A program made the translations under genes and the position numbers. A stretch of 6,424 bases of DNA from Candidatus Cloacimonadota bacterium (GTDB lineage: Bacteria; Cloacimonadota; Cloacimonadia; Cloacimonadales; Cloacimonadaceae), in NCBI GenBank assembly GCA_017996595.1, contig JAGOGT010000070.1:1-6424 (forward strand), in the 5' to 3' direction. The notes under the pieces are model-generated. The model saw only the letters and a program-made list of their open reading frames with translations, did no database searches and had not been told where the DNA came from. Within the stretch, counting starts at the first letter, position 1. Each line of letters begins with the position of its first letter. Positions 5,883 to 6,424 of the stretch are shown piece after piece.

Positions 5883-6424
5883 ATGTACGCTAGACATATC
5901 AAAAAAGGCATTTCTGAGGTAGGTATTCAGGATTGGGGACGCAGGTTGTTTGATTCTTTGATACCGCTTCCAGATGGCACCAGTTACAATTCCTATTTAG
6001 TTCAGGGCTCTGAAAAGACGGCGATCATCGATACCGTAGATCCTGAATTCAGAGAAGTTTACCTGGAAAATCTGAATGAATTGCCCAAGCTGGATTATAT
6101 CATTACTCTGCATTCGGAACAGGATCATTCCGGCACCATTCCCATGCTTTTGAAGCGCTTTCCGGAAGCGGAGGTGATCTGCTCTTCCAAAGCCAAAGAC
6201 CTGCTGGTGGAGCATCTGCTTCTTGATCCTGCCAAGATTCGCACCGTGGCGGATGGCGAAATCATCTCCCTGGGAGATAAAACATTACGCTTCATCTATA
6301 CGCCCTGGGTGCACTGGCCGGAAACTATGGTGGCCTATATGCAGGAAGAACGCATTCTCTTCAGTTGCGACTTTTTGGGCTCGCACTCCGCGGGCAGTGA
6401 GCTTTTTGACAATGATGAACCTGC
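5883..6424 (+). CDS. fprA: Flavodiiron protein (FprA/ROO family oxygen or NO reductase), 3' end beyond the window
   Basis: The first 180 codons are present: most of the N-terminal metallo-beta-lactamase-like domain that carries the non-haem diiron site. Diiron ligands expected from the family are visible: the H-x-E-x-D-H motif as His77, Glu79, Asp81 and His82 in TLHSEQDHSG, His144 in TPWVHWPETM, and the bridging Asp163 in FSCDFLGSH. The last His ligand and the C-terminal flavodoxin domain would lie past the right edge. Carboxylate Glu79 in place of the His of hydrolytic metallo-beta-lactamases marks the redox flavodiiron type rather than a hydrolase. These cytoplasmic enzymes reduce O2 to water or NO to N2O, protecting anaerobes. 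The ATG at 5883 follows GAGGTG (5873-5878). It may have its own promoter or be read through from the efflux operon. Which substrate is preferred, O2 or NO, cannot be told. Confidence 0.93.
   Translation, partial: MYARHIKKGISEVGIQDWGRRLFDSLIPLPDGTSYNSYLVQGSEKTAIIDTVDPEFREVYLENLNELPKLDYIITLHSEQDHSGTIPMLLKRFPEAEVICSSKAKDLLVEHLLLDPAKIRTVADGEIISLGDKTLRFIYTPWVHWPETMVAYMQEERILFSCDFLGSHSAGSELFDNDEP

Noticed and set aside
5700..5897. Minus-strand open frame of 65 codons spanning the intergenic region
   Set aside because: It overlaps the end of permease 2 on the opposite strand, shows no motif I recognise and has no clear ribosome-binding site. Part of its translation looks protein-like, so a relic of another gene cannot be fully excluded.

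Overview
The window looks like chromosomal DNA of an anaerobic or microaerophilic Gram-negative bacterium. The Gram-negative reading rests on a periplasmic membrane-fusion lipoprotein with a coiled-coil hairpin. The anaerobe reading rests on the flavodiiron protein at the right edge. Base composition is moderate. A lineage such as Cloacimonadota or another FCB-like group would fit the general character, but nothing here proves a taxon.

Layout. Positions 1-384 hold an unrecognised open frame that runs in from the left edge; only its later part reads like a normal protein. A short intergenic region (385-455) carries a good sigma70-like promoter with a small perfect palindrome between the -35 and -10. 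A tightly packed six-gene operon on the + strand follows (456-5771): TetR/AcrR regulator, HlyD-type membrane-fusion lipoprotein, two ABC ATPases, and two ABC-2 permeases. Four of the five junctions are 4-base ATGA stop/start overlaps and the fifth is a 17-base overlap, so the genes are almost certainly co-transcribed and translationally coupled. After a 111-base gap comes the 5' part of a flavodiiron protein gene (5883 to the right edge).

How the genes work together. The order regulator - fusion protein - ATPase - ATPase - permease - permease matches the E. coli cecR-ybhG-ybhF-ybhS-ybhR drug-efflux locus, except that the double ATPase YbhF is here two separate genes. The two permeases should form the membrane channel, the two ATPases should power it as a heterodimer, and the fusion lipoprotein should link it to an outer-membrane channel that is not encoded in this window. 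The TetR protein probably represses its own operon until it binds a ligand. The ATPase pair is asymmetric: the H-loop change in the first ATPase and the signature change in the second fall in the same composite nucleotide site, which predicts one consensus and one degenerate site.

I see no mobile element, CRISPR array, tRNA or rRNA. This is a known type of system in a split-gene form. The points most worth checking are the ATPase asymmetry, the altered TolC-docking motif of the fusion protein, and the unidentified left-hand ORF.
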